The notes under the pieces are model-generated. The model did no database searches and was not told the origin of the DNA. It saw nothing but the letters and a program-made list of their open reading frames with translations. From Phymorhynchus buccinoides (taxonomy: Eukaryota; Mollusca; Gastropoda; Neogastropoda; Raphitomidae): a DNA stretch of 64,000 bases. The position numbers and the translations under genes are program-made. Shown here in pieces: positions 17,968 through 29,246 of this stretch (the stretch's first letter is position 1; each line of letters opens with the position of its first letter). Location: assembly GCA_017654935.2 (NCBI GenBank), contig CM065684.1:59723678-59787677 (forward strand). The letters run 5' to 3'.

Positions 17968-18140
17968 ATGCTAGTTTGTTGGTTTAAACAACTTTTTATT
18001 AACACAATTTCATGCAGATACAAATATATCTCAGCGCAAGAGTACAACAAGCTAAAGGTTATGGGCGTACTCAACACATTTATAAATTACAAAAGAACAG
18101 CAGCATAATTAATTAAGCTAGTTATTTATGCTAGTTTGTT
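17968..18140. repeat. 160-bp insertion/deletion bounded by 13-bp direct repeats
   Basis: ATGCTAGTTTGTT occurs at 17968-17980 and again at 18128-18140. Copy 2 (near 37825-37840) and copy 3 (near 53065) have one such motif and lack the 147 bp between. Either a 147-bp insertion with a 13-bp target duplication, or a deletion between the direct repeats in the other lineage. Confidence 0.8.
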
Positions 18141-18450
18141 CAGCATTTTGGTGCATACTGGTTTCTGTTTAGGTTTGAAGACAATTATGAATATGATTGT
18201 GAGAACATTGTTGACTGGGATCAGGACAACGAACACCGACCTTGATAGGGGGGGGGGGGGGGGGCTGTGTGATCCTTGGTAGGAGAATGTCGAGCTTAGC
18301 TGTTTTTCCAGACACCCGTTTTGCGCTTGACTATTGGTTATTAATTATGAATATCAGCGATTATTGGTAGAGTTCATTGTAGTGTTTATTTTCCCTGTGT
18401 GATGTGCTAAAGACGCTTTTGTGATGTTTATTCCAAGCATGTGAAAGGTT

Positions 18451-18486
18451 AATAAAGCTGTGATGCATTTGAGTGTGTTAAATAAA
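18451..18486 (+). other. Two candidate poly(A) signals
   Basis: AATAAA at 18451-18456 and 18481-18486, the second followed by a TGTTTGTGTTG-rich stretch. They could end a long Dispatched 3' UTR. No transcript evidence is available. Confidence 0.3.
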
Positions 18487-18834
18487 CGTTTTGTTGATTT
18501 TGTTTGTGTTGACAACAAAGTCGCATGCATTTTCTGTCAGTCTGAAAACCTCCACCAACTTCTGGGTGAATATGCCAAGAGAGAAGAAGGCTTACAAACA
18601 TTGCTCATTTAAACTCTATCGTGGTATTGAAGGAAGCTCCGGCAGCGCGCGTGCGCATAGCCTACACACATACACGCATATGCTCATGTATGCGCGTATG
18701 TGTGTGCATTTATCCTTTTGTGTGTGCGTTAATATCTACTCCCATGTTTTGCCCTAGTTGTCTTAAGGTAGAGAGTTTCGTGGATTTTCCCTTTTTCTTT
18801 TGTTCTGAATATGTGTTCACTCTTCACTCTTTAT

Positions 18835-19036
<202 letters not shown>

Positions 19037-19673
19037 GTTCCTTGCTCCGATTTCTACTCAGTGTCTTCACCCTTATTCCTCATTTTTTGGTCACTTTTTC
19101 ATCACATTGAAAAAAGAGTTAAGCTCTGAAACGTCTGTGGTATTTTCATTAAAGGACCTATATCGAACCTACAGCTTTTGTGTTTTCCCATTCATATGGT
19201 CCGAGTGGTCTTCTGAATCATTTAAGTGTTGTCTACACACATAATATTCACACCCACGGTCCATTTTTCAACATTCTGACAATAAACTCCACTCAATAGT
19301 ATATGTCTGATGTAAAACGTTTATAAAATCCAATAAAACAGCACATAAACAAATGCGTTAACACAAGTTGAACATTTGTAGGGCCTGTATGCAACATTTT
19401 AAATGTAACACAGCACAAATTATGCGATTTCCGACACACCACTGATATAGGCGACTGCCTGATAGGAATCGTTCAGTAAGGAACAGTTTTGTAACAAATT
19501 GTTTTTCAAACATTCCAAATTTTACTAAACACAATCCTAAAACGCAATCCTTGATTCTTCGTACAAATGTCTGCCAAGGGCTATGTTGCAAAGATCTCAA
19601 ATTAAAAAGTAAAATTGTTGTGATCCTTACAAATGCCATGCATCCACAGTATACCCCCTCCTCTTGTCACTCT

Positions 19674-19674
19674 G

Positions 19675-19762
<88 letters not shown>

Positions 19763-19793
19763 TCTCCCTCACTCTCTCTCTCACACACACAAA

Positions 19794-19850
<57 letters not shown>
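19674..19850 (+). repeat. (CT)n followed by (CA)n
   Basis: A compound microsatellite: CT at 19678-19754, variants to 19780, then CA at 19782-19850. Shorter in copy 2 at 38781-38930. Confidence 0.9.
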
Positions 19851-19851
<1 letters not shown>

Positions 19852-20622
19852 ACTTTATCAGCTTCAATTCTTTTCCCCGCTTGGTTGTTAATTTGCAAGT
19901 AAAATGGTAAACATCGTCTAAGATCGAGTTCTGCAATAGTATCATACAGTTAAAATTGACGCCTTGACTGTAAAACGAATCATTGTACACAAAACATAGC
20001 TATGTTACATCAATAGTCACAGGACGTTCACGCCCGGTGCACACACACGCCGTGTATGCATACTTAGTTATATATTATTAGTTATATATTATAACCTTAA
20101 CTGTAAAACGAATTTCGCATAAAACATAGTAATGTTACATTCATACAGTCGGAGGACGCGCAGTATATGCATATTTAGTTAAATATATACCTATACGTTA
20201 TTAAAAGTATTAAACAAATTAATAAAAACAACAATAAAAGCCATGGTTGCCAAATTGCGTGTGCAACACAGGTGTGTTTGTCAATCATACAAAAGCAGCT
20301 GCTCTATAACAAGTGAGCAAATAAACAGATCTAAAAACTATAGCCTCCCATCATGACAAGATGATAAGGAAAGTAAATTCTTCATTGTTTTTCACATTTT
20401 GGAACAAATATAATAATCATTTGAAACCAAAATAAACAATAGCTTATCGCTACAGGCCATAATGTTATGATTTATAACATTAGAACAAATCACAGAACCC
20501 GCTAATAAACAACAATAATACCACGCACATGTGTGCGCGCGCACACACACGCACGCACACAACCATATTATGCGCACACGCACACGCACACGCACACGCA
20601 CGCACACACACACACACACACA
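19851..20622. other. Presumed 3' UTR side of the membrane-protein gene
   Basis: AT-rich sequence downstream (on the minus strand) of the stop at 20623, with two TATATATTA-type patches and a CA/CG tract at 20530-20620 directly after the stop. No clear minus-strand poly(A) signal was identified. Confidence 0.4.
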
Positions 20623-22293
20623 TCATTCTGCCCTAGCCATGGTAGGCGAATCACAGAACCGTGACAATGACATTGCCGAATATGAGCGTTTAGGCAAGGT
20701 AAGCCTGGGCAATTTAGGCGAGTTGGATCTGTCACGTTTAGGCGAATTCAGTTCGGATATTGCGGTAGAGACAGAAGAATCCACACGCAAACTAGGATCG
20801 AAACAAGCGTAGAGCACTTGGAGACTGCTCTCATCTGCGCTGGTAACAGGCAGGGTATGGTAGGTTACATAACTCAGGTCAAAACACCCGCTGCTGATTT
20901 CAGCACTGGTACCAGAGTTTCCACTGTCCTCACCCGATCTCCCCTGACTAGAAAACTCAAGGCTGCAACTACTGCTGTTGCTGCCGTTATCCCCGCCGCC
21001 ATTGCAACGACGAAACGCACGATGCTCGCACCCCCTGGCCATTTCTTCCGGAGATGGAAGACTTTTTGATGCGGTTTTCTTACGACCAGGATAGGGAGAA
21101 TCTTCGTTGAGCATTCTCGAACTTGAAAACGAGTCGGTTTTATTCTTAGAGTTGGCACTTTCGTTGTTTTTCTTACGAGCAGGATAGGGAGAAACTTCGT
21201 TGAGCTTTCCCGAACTTGAAGACCAGTCAGTTTTAGGCCTACTTTTGGAGTTGGCACTTTCGTTGTTTAGATCACTCACGTGATGGAATGCCGTGTTGAG
21301 CAGCATACTGGGGTTTTCGTTTTCCGTGCACGTGTTGTATTCTGAGCTGGCGATGGAGGCGGTGGTCGGGGTGGTAGTTCTGCGGAAAGCCATGTCGAAG
21401 ACGCTCTCGGAAGTTCCTCCATCGCTACAGGATTGAAACGAGCTGACGTCGTCGTCGTCTGTTTCGTTTGTGGTGCCGTGTGCAAAGTTCTGAATGCCGT
21501 GTGCAAAGTTATGAGTGTCGTGTGCAACGTTCTCCGTCGGGCGTGCACTGTCCCTGTAGTATTCAATGTCTGTGTAGTTTGCACTTCCTGTAGTGTCCCT
21601 GCTGAAAGACCCTCCTTCTCCTCGTTCTTCTTCAACTTCCCCGTCTTCTCCTTCTCCTTCTCCTTCTCCTTCTTCTCCTTCTTCTTCTTCTTCTTCTTCT
21701 TCTAGGATCACTTCAAGACGGTCCACGCCACGCATCAAAGACATTCTGCAGTGCATCTCTTCTTCTTCCTCCTCCATCCTCACCACATCGTCAGTTTGCT
21801 CGTCGTCAATATAATGGTACACAGATCCAAGCTCAATAGTTCTGGCACATTCAGCCTCCATGGCACTGTACACCCCGTCATAAAAGCTATCGCCGTCACT
21901 GGAATCTTCCAGACTTTTCCCAAGCACCCCGCTGCTTCCCTCCAATTCCGGAATGTTCGAAATGATCGAAGAGTTTGTTTCGTCACTGTCGGAAAAGATA
22001 TCGAAGACTTTGAACTGTTCCATGTCCACGATTTGCGAACTGAGGCCGCGTTCTTCGTCGCTGTATCCCTGCCGTGTCGGACTGCGGTGGGAAAAAGAGT
22101 AGCGGCGACGACGTCGGCGGTGACACAGTTTGAGGCAGACTGTAACAATGATGGCCGCTAGCGCTAAAATTAGCACAGCTCCTCCACCAATCGCAGCGCC
22201 CGTTGCTTCGTCGATGGATAAGAGATCGGGGATGAAAGCTGTCGTTGCATTGGACGAATCTGTTTCATGCATGGACGCTTCGGTCGCAGGTTC
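20623..22293 (-). CDS. Unassigned single-pass membrane protein with acidic Ser-rich tail, last exon, copy 1
   Basis: The minus-strand acceptor TCTCTTACAG|GAACCT lies at 22294/22293. The open frame upstream of it is read-through of intron, so I start at the acceptor; upstream exons are not identified. 556 residues to the TGA. Residues 1-32 are polar with one NAT glycosylation site; 33-57 form one membrane helix (AAIGGGAVLILALAAIIV); H58 and six Arg (59-64) form the stop-transfer, so the rest is cytoplasmic. The tail has Ser/Asp/Glu clusters (101-180), a Glu/Gly run (198-224), three heptads of NFAHG type (255-275), two copies of a repeat of about 32 residues starting NNESANSK (343-375, 376-406) and a basic SPK/LPK-rich end (517-537). 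I do not recognise a family. It looks like a type I receptor or adhesion tail whose ectodomain lies in upstream exons. Confidence 0.75.
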   Translation of the reverse strand, partial: EPATEASMHETDSSNATTAFIPDLLSIDEATGAAIGGGAVLILALAAIIVTVCLKLCHRRRRRRYSFSHRSPTRQGYSDEERGLSSQIVDMEQFKVFDIFSDSDETNSSIISNIPELEGSSGVLGKSLEDSSDGDSFYDGVYSAMEAECARTIELGSVYHYIDDEQTDDVVRMEEEEEEMHCRMSLMRGVDRLEVILEEEEEEEEGEEGEGEGEGEDGEVEEERGEGGSFSRDTTGSANYTDIEYYRDSARPTENVAHDTHNFAHGIQNFAHGTTNETDDDDVSSFQSCSDGGTSESVFDMAFRRTTTPTTASIASSEYNTCTENENPSMLLNTAFHHVSDLNNESANSKSRPKTDWSSSSGKLNEVSPYPARKKNNESANSKNKTDSFSSSRMLNEDSPYPGRKKTASKSLPSPEEMARGCEHRAFRRCNGGGDNGSNSSSCSLEFSSQGRSGEDSGNSGTSAEISSGCFDLSYVTYHTLPVTSADESSLQVLYACFDPSLRVDSSVSTAISELNSPKRDRSNSPKLPRLTLPKRSYSAMSLSRFCDSPTMARAE

Positions 22294-22714
22294 CTGTAAG
22301 AGAATTGAATAAGAATATGTTTTGTGATGTTTGAATGTTAAAAACAAGTACAATAGTGGCATTTTAAATAATATTAAAAAAACCAATAACAACACACACA
22401 GGATAGATAGACTGATTCAGTGCTGTGCACGCTGGAATTTACAATCACCGGTTTTTGCGTACACATAAGTTATCTCATTCGAAATAGACCAGGCACTAAC
22501 ACTATGAATATTAACTTGGGAATGATTAATATGAATCGAAATGTTTCCTGGCCTACTGAAGTGCGCAAAATCCAAATTTTCGCCCGTAAGAGAAGATAAT
22601 CTGATGATGGTAAAAGCCACACGCTTTGATTTTGTCTGTCATCAAGTTATCTCCCTTAAGGTCTCTGTACACGTGAATATTTTTCACTCTTTCACCATCA
22701 TAATCATAATAATA
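22294..22714. other. Intron upstream of the membrane-protein exon
   Basis: No other exon could be supported. The minus-strand ORF continues 34 codons into this region only because the intron happens to be open. Confidence 0.4.
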
Positions 22715-22790
22715 ATAATGAACATTTATATAGCGCTTTACTCCCTTTGCAGGGAGCTCAAAGCGCTTTACATAGACAATAAAACACAAA
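22715..22790 (-). mobile_element. SINE/LINE tail-like hairpin
   Basis: Contains AATAATAATAATGAACATTT, then TATATAGCGCTTTACTCCC and a complementary GGGAGCTCAAAGCGCTTTAC. This short motif is a common 3' end of invertebrate SINEs and related LINEs. No complete head is seen. Counterparts at 41732-41806 and about 49070-49140. Confidence 0.5.
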
Positions 22791-22989
22791 TAAGTCATTC
22801 TACACAATCATAAGACTCACTACAATCAAATCAAATATACATAAAATAATATTATTTAAACAAAGCCATGTTCATAACCACAAAATTTGAAACAATATTA
22901 CAATATTATAAGAAAAGAAACAAAATTGCAAGGGAAATGAAAGTTCATGAGTTACGTTGTTGCGCAAACACACACACTAATAGAGAAAC

Positions 22990-23031
22990 ACACAGTCACA
23001 CACCACGCACACGCACGCGCGCGCACACGCG

Positions 23032-23092
<61 letters not shown>
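22990..23092. repeat. (CA)n with CG core
   Basis: ACGCGCGCACACGC-type start, then about 22 CA repeats. Length and order differ in copy 2 (42010-42122). Confidence 0.85.
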
Positions 23093-23436
23093 GTAATAAT
23101 CAATGGGCATTCACACACACACACACGCCACGCGTTCGTATGCACGCACGCGCAGATCCCATTTCATCCGCCCCCACTTGCACGCGAGCACACCATGGCT
23201 ACACTGTGATTGTGCAAGTGATAGTTATGACTGGCCTATCACTGTGTTGCCATGGGAGGAGAGTGAAAATTTTCACGTGTACAGAGACCATTACGGGCGA
23301 AAATGTGAATGCAGCGACTTTTGTTTAATGGAAGGAACTTCGGTTATGAGAGGAGCCGAAGAGCAGGGGAGTAAAAGGAAATCATTATTTGTATTATTGT
23401 ACATCACAACGGCAACAACAACAACACAACAGCAAT

Positions 23437-23440
23437 AGCA

Positions 23441-23507
<67 letters not shown>

Positions 23508-23516
23508 TACTACTAA
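23437..23516 (+). repeat. (CTA)n microsatellite
   Basis: About 24 CTA/TAC repeats directly joined to the LINE 3' fragment that follows. Confidence 0.9.
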
Positions 23517-23654
23517 TACTTCACTGAAGTCCATAAGAACAGCTTAGTCCCGCGAACTGTTAGAGAATGGAACAGCCTCAGTGAAGAAATAGTGACATCT
23601 GAGACGATCGAGGCTTTCAAGAACCGCCTCTCGTCTCAACCAGCAAGTCATTAA
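23517..23654 (+). pseudogene. LINE ORF2 extreme C-terminus, 5'-truncated
   Basis: 45 codons and a TAA stop: YFTEVHKNSLVPRTVREWNS, then LSEEIVTSETIEAF and KNRLSSQ. The N.L.PRT.R.WN.L motif followed by a F..RL helix is the usual C-terminal end of non-LTR reverse transcriptase ORFs. Everything upstream is replaced by a CTA microsatellite. An AT-rich 3' tail of about 70 bp follows. Counterparts at 42544-42681 and, inverted, 48108-48250. Confidence 0.85.
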
Positions 23655-23814
23655 CTTTTTTTTTCAAATTATTTATTTATATTTTTTTATTCTTCATATT
23701 TTTATTATATATTGTTTTTAGTGCTGTCCCCGAAGTCTTCCGTCGGTGTATATGCCAGAATTGGTTCCTGCCGACGTACCACGATGCAAATGCAGATGCA
23801 GACTACCACTACCA

Positions 23815-23817
23815 CTA

Positions 23818-23899
<82 letters not shown>

Positions 23900-23900
23900 G
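23815..23900 (+). repeat. (CTA)n microsatellite, second
   Basis: About 28 TAC repeats at the start of a family A copy. Shorter in copy 2 (about 42835-42906). Confidence 0.9.
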
Positions 23901-23904
23901 TCCA

Positions 23905-24190
23905 CATTTACACCAGGAAGAGTCTCTCCCCGTGGGGATACTGGGGGGTCTTTCGTACAAAATAGTTTCCCCACCTTCCGGGAATGTGTTGTGCTTGTAA
24001 CTTCCTCTAATCTGTCACTCTCTTTGACTCTGCCTTTTCCCATAATGTTTTCTGTCATGTAGTGTGCACATCTTGACCTTTACCCTTTTTTCCCCAAAAA
24101 AGTCTTCCAAATAATTTTCTCCTTTCACCTTCTCCGAAGTCGGAATGTGCCGACTGTAGGCAGCGGGGAGACCAGTGAAAACTGAAAAAA
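23905..24190 (+). mobile_element. Family A element, forward copy
   Basis: Starts near CTCTCCCCGTGGGGATACTG (23921) and runs through AACTTCCTCTAATCTGTCAC and GAAGTCGGAATGTGCCGACT to about 24190. This is the reference orientation for the family. Confidence 0.65.
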
Positions 24191-24308
24191 CTGACACGTA
24201 CGCACCTCAACCATTGTGGCCATATGGCCTGGGAACGCAGAAGAAGAATAAGACTGCTTCTTTCTTTCTCCACTTACCGAAAAAAGTAAATGAGAGGATT
24301 CACCGAAG

Positions 24309-24575
24309 GTGGACATCGTTTCTGGCTTCTCGTCTTTCACAAATCACAAGAAGGAATTTCAAACTCAGCCCAGGGATCCAAGATGGTTGTGGTCTCAAAC
24401 GCTGGTTTACAATGGTGGTTTTAAAAACAACGAAGAGAACGAAGGTAAAAGACCTGCTTGCGTGTCTTGGGATGACTGTCTAAGCAAAGTAAGCTGGCAA
24501 GTTTGGTTGTTGGTTAGCCTTTCTGTGAGAAGTGCTCATCGGGGTTTAGTTTCGGCTTGCTGGGTGGTTTTTTAA
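24309..24575 (+). other. 88-codon ORF preserved in copies 1 and 2, origin unknown
   Basis: Reads MDIVSGFSSFTNHKKEFQTQ, then a Trp/Asn-rich middle and WDDCLSKVSWQ. It is identical in copy 2 (43319-43585) and intact for most of its length in copy 3 (minus strand, within 47185-47619). Conservation between alleles alone does not show coding, and no domain is recognised. It may be part of a repeat. Confidence 0.2.
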
Positions 24576-24644
24576 TCATGGCATAATTAACATTCTGAAC
24601 TGTGCCTTTTTGTTGCAACCGTGCTCGTGTGTGTGCATTTGTGC

Positions 24645-24648
<4 letters not shown>

Positions 24649-24708
<60 letters not shown>

Positions 24709-24735
24709 ACGCATGTGTGTGTGTGTGTTCGTGCA
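24649..24735 (+). repeat. (GT)n microsatellite
   Basis: About 29 uninterrupted GT repeats, then a short GT-rich tail. Confidence 0.9.
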
Positions 24736-24852
24736 TTGCGTGCGTATGCTTGTGTGTGATTTTGTGCATTTCGTGTAGGCTATTTCTGCATTCATTAGCT
24801 CTTCCAACATTCTCTTACACCCTCCCCCCCACCCCACCCCACCTCACCAGCC

Positions 24853-24996
24853 CTTAATTGCATGAAGTTCTACTAAAGCTTAAGTGGGAAACTAAACGTT
24901 GTTACTTTCTAAATTAAGTAACTCGGTTTACTTAATTTAGAAAGCAATAAGGTTTAGTTTCCCACTTAAGCTTTAGTAGAACTTCATAAAATTAAG
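24853..24996. mobile_element. 144-bp palindromic element
   Basis: An almost perfect palindrome centred near 24925 (AAGTAACTCGGTTTACTT). Arms of about 65 bases include TACTAAAGCTTAAGTGGGAA. AATT/TTAA-rich edges. The copy-2 version (43871-44014) has a more perfect centre (AGTAAACCGGTTTACT). Confidence 0.85.
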
Positions 24997-25116
24997 CACA
25001 GAACGCCAGGAAAATTAGTTATCTACAACAGCTACGCTTACAACATCATCAACAAAAACAACAATAGTAACAACAATAATAGCAGCTGAAAATCTAAAAT
25101 GTGCACAAAGTTTTAA

Positions 25117-25405
25117 AGGGGCACCGTGATGGATGAGTTTTTGTAAGAAACACGTCGAGATCACCAGAAAAACACCCTTTACAGAGATCGCAACACTCAC
25201 TTGGCTCTGGTTTCCTATAAATCAAACAGTCAAATCGGCGATTCCTCCTTGGCGGAGGTGCTGGAAGTCAAATTAGTTCACGGAAAGAGAAGGCGTGTGC
25301 CGTCTCTTTTCTAATGGCCGCCTGAATTTAGACCAAATCGTTTGCACGAAAATTTCGCAATGCAAGCCTTTTTATTTATATTATTTTAAATTTGTATGCA
25401 ATTTA
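25117..25405. mobile_element. Foldback element H, truncated by the assembly gap
   Basis: Left arm of the family seen at 14442-14918, with the variant terminus AGGGGCACCGTGATGGATGA. Contig A stops in its centre (TGTATGCAATTTA then N). The complete equivalent is 44135-44702. Confidence 0.75.
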
Positions 25406-25905
25406 NNNNNNNNNNNNNNNNNNNNNNNNNNNNNNNNNNNNNNNNNNNNNNNNNNNNNNNNNNNNNNNNNNNNNNNNNNNNNNNNNNNNNNNNNNNNNNN
25501 NNNNNNNNNNNNNNNNNNNNNNNNNNNNNNNNNNNNNNNNNNNNNNNNNNNNNNNNNNNNNNNNNNNNNNNNNNNNNNNNNNNNNNNNNNNNNNNNNNNN
25601 NNNNNNNNNNNNNNNNNNNNNNNNNNNNNNNNNNNNNNNNNNNNNNNNNNNNNNNNNNNNNNNNNNNNNNNNNNNNNNNNNNNNNNNNNNNNNNNNNNNN
25701 NNNNNNNNNNNNNNNNNNNNNNNNNNNNNNNNNNNNNNNNNNNNNNNNNNNNNNNNNNNNNNNNNNNNNNNNNNNNNNNNNNNNNNNNNNNNNNNNNNNN
25801 NNNNNNNNNNNNNNNNNNNNNNNNNNNNNNNNNNNNNNNNNNNNNNNNNNNNNNNNNNNNNNNNNNNNNNNNNNNNNNNNNNNNNNNNNNNNNNNNNNNN
25901 NNNNN
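25406..25905. other. Assembly gap, exactly 500 N
   Basis: A round 500-N run is normally a scaffolder placeholder of unknown true size. It separates copy 1 from copy 2. Confidence 0.98.
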
Positions 25906-26401
25906 GTCCCTTTAAAGGGTGCACTGTAACAGTGGTTTTGTTGTTGTTGCTATATTTTCCCTCGACGGGGGGTTGTTTCTGTCTCTCTATGTGTGTCTCT
26001 CTGTTTCCTAATATGTAAGAAATAATCACAAAGTTTTAAACGGATTTAAATGAAGTTTAAATAGAGGTTAACCAAAGTGATCATTCTGGATGGATGCATG
26101 AATGGATCAACATACATGTTACCAATTTTAACCTCTTCAAACCGCAGCAGTACTATTAGCAAATATCTATGCCACCATAATCCTAATAAAATATATACCT
26201 TATAAGTATTAATCCCTTCACTCTTGGTGCCCCTTCTCTATTTCTTTTTCTCCCCCATCTTCATCCTAAAACATGTCCCATATGTGCCTCTAAGCAGGTC
26301 GGAGGACGTAAAACAAATGTCTACTAATGAGTGGATGATCCATGATGGATGGATGGATAGATCGCGAATGGTGCTGTGATGACTGATGTCTGTTGCTGCA
26401 G

Positions 26402-26537
26402 GCGGCCACCAATTATTGGCTGCTGGATGGCTATCGGCTGGAGGACACTCAGAGTTTCAAGGACTTCCACAGTTTGCTGGGAGAACAGAGCACTCCATTC
26501 TCATTCTCCCTCCTCCCTAAATCAGGGGAATCGACAG
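26402..26537 (+). CDS. disp: Dispatched-family exon 5, copy 2
   Basis: Same borders and phase as 6699-6834. Two silent third-position changes (TAC to TAT, ACC to ATC within Tyr codons). Encodes the loop 2 segment AATNYWLLDGYRLED onward. It is the first exon present in contig B; exons 1-4 of this copy are not in the window. Confidence 0.72.
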
Positions 26538-26769
26538 GTAATTATACACACTGTTCTTTCTGTACTCAAAACGCCTTCTATCTTTAGTCGACGTAAGCCT
26601 CAAGCGTGGCAAATACTAGAACGAACGAACGAACGAACGAATCTTTTTTTATTGTTGGAAAATAATACGCACAGTACAGGCATGTTTTCATCTTGCCAAC
26701 AACAAAGAAGAAAATATTTGAAAAACAAAATCAGCTCAATGCATGTGTTGACAAATATGTGATACCAAT

Positions 26770-26941
26770 TACGCATACGAACGCACACGCGCGCGCGGAC
26801 ACACGTGCACACACGCACGCGCGCACACGCACACGCACACGCACACGCACACACACACACGCACGCACGCACACACACACGCACGCATGCACGCACACAC
26901 ACACACGCACGCACCCGCACGCACACACACACACACACACA
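26770..26941. repeat. (CA)/(CG) tract, copy 2
   Basis: Longer than the copy-1 tract at 7066-7182 and with a different pattern of CG interruptions, as expected for an allelic microsatellite. Confidence 0.85.
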
Positions 26942-27295
26942 CCGAAAATTATCGTGAACAGACAAAGCAAATCACAGACTGAACATGAAACCTCTAAAAT
27001 AATAGATTTTTCGACATAAATGGAAGAACAATTCACAGCTTAGTTTTGTTGGTGGGGTGAATAACTGTAAAGTTCACGCTCAGGTATTCCATTTTGCTCT
27101 TTGTGTCGCAGCCTTGGGGATAATTATGTTGGCTTTTAAGGACCAAATTTCAACATACGGTAGACATGCAGGTAGCCTACTGTAACTGAGTATGTTATGA
27201 AAATTCAACCCATCCTCTGCATTTGGACCAAATAAAAATATGCAAAAGTATGTGAGTGGGTGTCTGTGTATGTGAGTGGGTGTCTGTGGGTGTAA

Positions 27296-27618
27296 AGGGG
27301 CAGACACACTGCATACGATGCGATCCTATTGCGATCCGACTGAGACGAAGTCTGTGAGTCATGATTCACATGAAATACTTCCGTCTAAAAGTAATTCTAC
27401 TATTTTCGCTCACTAAACTCAAGTAGACCCCAATACACGACTCAGATAAAATGTTTGATTCAAAAATACAGATATATCATCAGATTCGTACATAGTGAAC
27501 ACAACTAGTAGGATTTTATCAGATTCATTCAGACAGTAGAATTTCACGAGAATCATGCCTCACAAATGTCACAATCGGGTCGCATTTGGATCGAATCGTA
27601 TGCAGTGTAGCGGCCTCA
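27296..27618. mobile_element. Family T MITE, copy 2
   Basis: Counterpart of 7524-7846 with the same terminal inverted repeats. Confidence 0.7.
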
Positions 27619-27890
27619 TAAGTGTTCGCGTGCGCACGTAAGTGTTTGTGTGTGTGATGCGCGTGCGTGTGTGCGTGCACTCGCGCGCGTGTGTGTACGT
27701 GGGTTTTTTTCTTCTTTGTTTACACCTGTCCACAATCATCAAATCGGAAAAGATGGAATGAAAAGGGACGACAATGATGATGATAGCGATGTTGATGACA
27801 AACGACGATGATGATGATGATCATTATGATGTTTATGATGATGGTGATGATGTTTATAAGTTTTTTAACTTAATTCCGGCTTGCTGACAG

Positions 27891-28018
27891 GTGTGTTGGT
27901 GGGCAACAGATTGAAGTTCATCACTGTCATGGTGGATCTCTCTCTTCACTACGAAACCCTGGCTTATAGAGAGCACATCCCTGTGGTGCACAGATGGGAA
28001 CGCTTCGTCAAAAAACAG
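27891..28018 (+). CDS. disp: Dispatched-family exon 6, copy 2
   Basis: Same borders and phase as 8102-8229 and the same protein sequence, with two silent changes (CTG to CTT, GTA to GTG). Encodes the strand and helix that precede the PPEM motif. Confidence 0.78.
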
Positions 28019-28067
28019 GTTGGTATAAAACACTAATGTTGTTGATTAATTGACACTCGTACGCTCA

Positions 28068-29060
28068 TCACGTGCAGCATGATCCACACTCATACACGAC
28101 TCCCGTAGTCAGGATGACTGTAGGGGCGCCTCTGAAGATTTCACAACCAGTCTCTTCCACTCTTCCCCGGTTCTCGGCTTTTCTTAGTATGTCTTTCAGC
28201 TCCAGGCCCGTCCACTTGCGGATGTTGTCTTCCCATCTCTTCTTCTGTCTGCCTCTTCTTCTTCCTCCTTGGACCGTGCCCTGTAAGATTGTTTTGGCAA
28301 GGCCTGATGAACGGGTAACATGTCTTCCCATCTCTTCTTCTGTCTGCCTCTTCTTCTTCCTCCTTGGACCATGCCCTGTAGGATTGTCTTGGCAAGGCCT
28401 GATGGACGGGTAACATGTTGTCTTCCCATCTCTTCTTCTGTCTGCCTCTTCTTCTTCCTCCTTGGACCGTGCCCTGTAGGATTGTCTTGGCAAGGCCTGA
28501 TGAACGGGTAACATGTTGTCTTCCCATATCTTCTTCTGTCTGCCTCTTCTTCTTCCTCCTTGGACCGTGCCCTGTAGGATTGTCTTGGCAAGGCCTGATG
28601 AACGGGTAACATGTTGTCTTCCCATATCTTCTTCTGTCTGCCTCTTCTTCTTCCTCCTTGGACCGTGCCCTGTAGGATTGTCTTGGCAAGGCCTGATGAA
28701 CGGGTAACATGTTGTCTTCCCATATCTTCTTCTGTCTGCCTCTTCTTCTTCCTCCTTGGACCGTGCCCTGTAGGATTGTTTTGGCAAGGCCTGATGAACG
28801 GGTAACATGTTGTCTTCCCATATCTTCTTCTGTCTGCCTCTTCTTCTTCCTCCTTGGGCTGTGCCCTGTAGGATTGTCTTGGCAAGGCCTGATGAACGGG
28901 TGACATGTCCATACCATTTCATTTTGCCGTGCCCTGTAGGATTGTCTTGGCAAGGCCTGATGAACGGGTGACATGTCCATACCATTTCATTTTGCTGTGC
29001 CCTGTAGGATTGTGGCACGGCCTGATGAACGGGTGACATGTCCATACCATTTCAACTTGC
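28068..29060 (-). pseudogene. LINE ORF2 C-terminal fragment with 98-bp array, copy 2 (seven units)
   Basis: Counterpart of 8279-9165. Units of 98 bp start near 28222, 28320, 28415, 28513, 28611, 28709 and 28807, so there is one more unit than in copy 1. About 21 extra bases (CTGTAGGGGCGCCTCTGAAG) near 28118 interrupt the C-terminal end. Confidence 0.85.
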
Positions 29061-29105
29061 GTCTTTTGACTAGGGTCAGCTAGGTCAACATATCAGCTGG
29101 ATGTG

Positions 29106-29215
29106 GGTGTAGAGTGGCACAGTGGTAACGCGTTCGCTTCGTGTCGAGTAAACCTGGGTTCAAACCTGGGTACATGGGGATTTTTCCTCTCACTTTGCAC
29201 TAGGCCTTACGTGGA

Positions 29216-29246
<31 letters not shown>

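Noticed and set aside
22294..22395. N-terminal 34 residues of the 590-codon membrane-protein ORF
   Set aside because: They lie upstream of a strong acceptor, are AT-rich and hydrophobic by chance, and change between copies.
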